NCBI RefSeq assembly: GCF_000014005.1
Contig: NC_008009.1
Span: 930,001 to 994,000, forward strand
DNA: 64,000 nt
From: Candidatus Koribacter versatilis Ellin345
Lineage (GTDB): Bacteria; Acidobacteriota; Terriglobia; Terriglobales; Acidobacteriaceae
Direction: 5' to 3'
This document shows, piece after piece, positions 63,566 through 64,000 of the stretch. The position numbers and the translations under genes are program-made. The first letter of the stretch is position 1. Every line of letters starts with the position of its first letter. The notes beneath the pieces were generated by a model that saw only the letters and a list, made by a program, of their open reading frames with translations, did no database searches and was not told the origin of the DNA.

Positions 63566-64000
63566 GTGAGCACATCTGCGTTCTCTCCCACCAAGCGCCC
63601 GAAGTTCAAAATTCTCCAACCGGAATTCACCCTGACCGGTCAGCGCATTACGCCATTGGCCAAGGGCTTGCCGAAGGAGACAGAGTCGCTTTGTCCCGAG
63701 TGCCGCCAGGTGATTCGCGCGCGAATCTTTGAAGAGAACGGCAAGGTCATTATGGCCAAGACCTGTGCCGACCACGGCGACTTCCGCGACATTGTATTCA
63801 GTGACGTGGCCCTCTACCAGAAGATGGACGAGTGGAACTTCGGCGACGGCGGCGGCAACTCAAACCCGAACAACGAGCAGGGCGTAACCTGTCCAACCGA
63901 CTGCGGCCTCTGCACGCTGCACACCTCGCACACGGCGCTTGCCAATCTCGACCTGACCAATCGCTGCAATCTCACGTGTCCGGTCTGCTTCGCCAATGCG
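63566..64000 (+). CDS. Radical SAM protein close to tetraether synthase (5' part; runs off the window)
   Basis: Starting at GTG (63566-63568) this frame stays open for 145 codons to the end. It carries the tetraether-synthase hallmarks in order: CPEC (Cys43, Cys46), KTCADHGDF (Cys67), CPTDCGLC (Cys109, 113, 116), HTSHTALANLDLTNRCN, and the radical SAM triad CNLTCPVC (Cys134, 138, 141), then CFANA. The order and sequence match archaeal Tes/MJ0619-like proteins more closely than the gene at 50576, which lacks the CPTDCGLC stretch. Tes joins two lipid tails to make membrane-spanning lipids. The ribosome binding site (GAGG) lies about 10 bases upstream. Confidence 0.85.
   Translation, partial: MSTSAFSPTKRPKFKILQPEFTLTGQRITPLAKGLPKETESLCPECRQVIRARIFEENGKVIMAKTCADHGDFRDIVFSDVALYQKMDEWNFGDGGGNSNPNNEQGVTCPTDCGLCTLHTSHTALANLDLTNRCNLTCPVCFANA

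Overview
The window looks like a chromosomal stretch from an Acidobacteriota member of the class Terriglobia, close to 'Candidatus Koribacter'. This is inferred from gene content and style, not from a marker-gene search. The supporting signs are a PadR regulator paired with a large duplicated MacB/FtsX-type permease, two Oar-like TonB-dependent receptors with an N-terminal carboxypeptidase-regulatory domain, a VWA-domain protein of the acidobacterial type, a CadC-like regulator with a beta-propeller, a kinase-TolB-TPR fusion, many secreted proteins and a GC-rich base composition. There are no phage genes, intact insertion sequences or CRISPR arrays. The only RNA gene seen is one tRNA-Val(CAC).

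Layout. 1-4.0 kb: 5' part of a secreted GH51 arabinofuranosidase, then the permease/PadR pair with a two-site operator. 4.2-7.0 kb: an NTF2-like protein, a membrane-anchored TPR protein and hemA. 7.1-12.2 kb: two small c-type cytochromes followed by a Tat-exported three-subunit molybdenum hydroxylase (2Fe-2S, Mo and FAD subunits) and a 76-residue Cys-rich protein. 12.3-17.3 kb: a Kelch lipoprotein, two small secreted proteins and a membrane-anchored GcvH-like protein behind a sigma-54-type promoter. 17.4-22.5 kb: a tightly packed TPR / EthD / Ser-Thr kinase / VWA operon. 22.5-25 kb: an NTF2-like protein, a cytochrome c fused to a sulfite-oxidase-like domain with a DUF2165 membrane partner, and remnants. 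25-29 kb: uvrA and a CAAX-type protease. 29-36.8 kb: an STN-domain protein, a secreted protein, a ligase/phosphoesterase LigD, a large membrane-TPR protein, tRNA-Val and a Tat-exported aldo/keto reductase. 37-44 kb: a small zinc-ribbon-like protein and two outer-membrane receptors. 44.6-50.3 kb: an RG-rich pseudo-receiver protein, a DehI-like protein, a HIT hydrolase, a frameshifted acetyltransferase, rlpA and secreted proteins. 50.5-64 kb: a radical SAM protein of the tetraether-synthase type, a CadC-like sensor, a di-haem oxidoreductase, an SDR, a methyltransferase, a VKOR-DsbA-rhodanese fusion, an alpha/beta hydrolase, a serpin, and the start of a second tetraether-synthase-type radical SAM protein.

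How the parts work together. A strong theme is the cell envelope and periplasmic redox: five c-type cytochrome or di-haem proteins, a periplasmic Mo hydroxylase that could pass electrons to the adjacent cytochromes, disulfide formation by the VKOR-DsbA fusion, and many exported proteins. The two radical SAM proteins are the most attractive lead. Their N-terminal CxxC and CPxHG layout and their clusters resemble archaeal tetraether synthase and the bacterial membrane-spanning-lipid synthases proposed for Acidobacteria, which make iso-diabolic-acid-type membrane-spanning lipids. They may therefore join lipid tails across the membrane.
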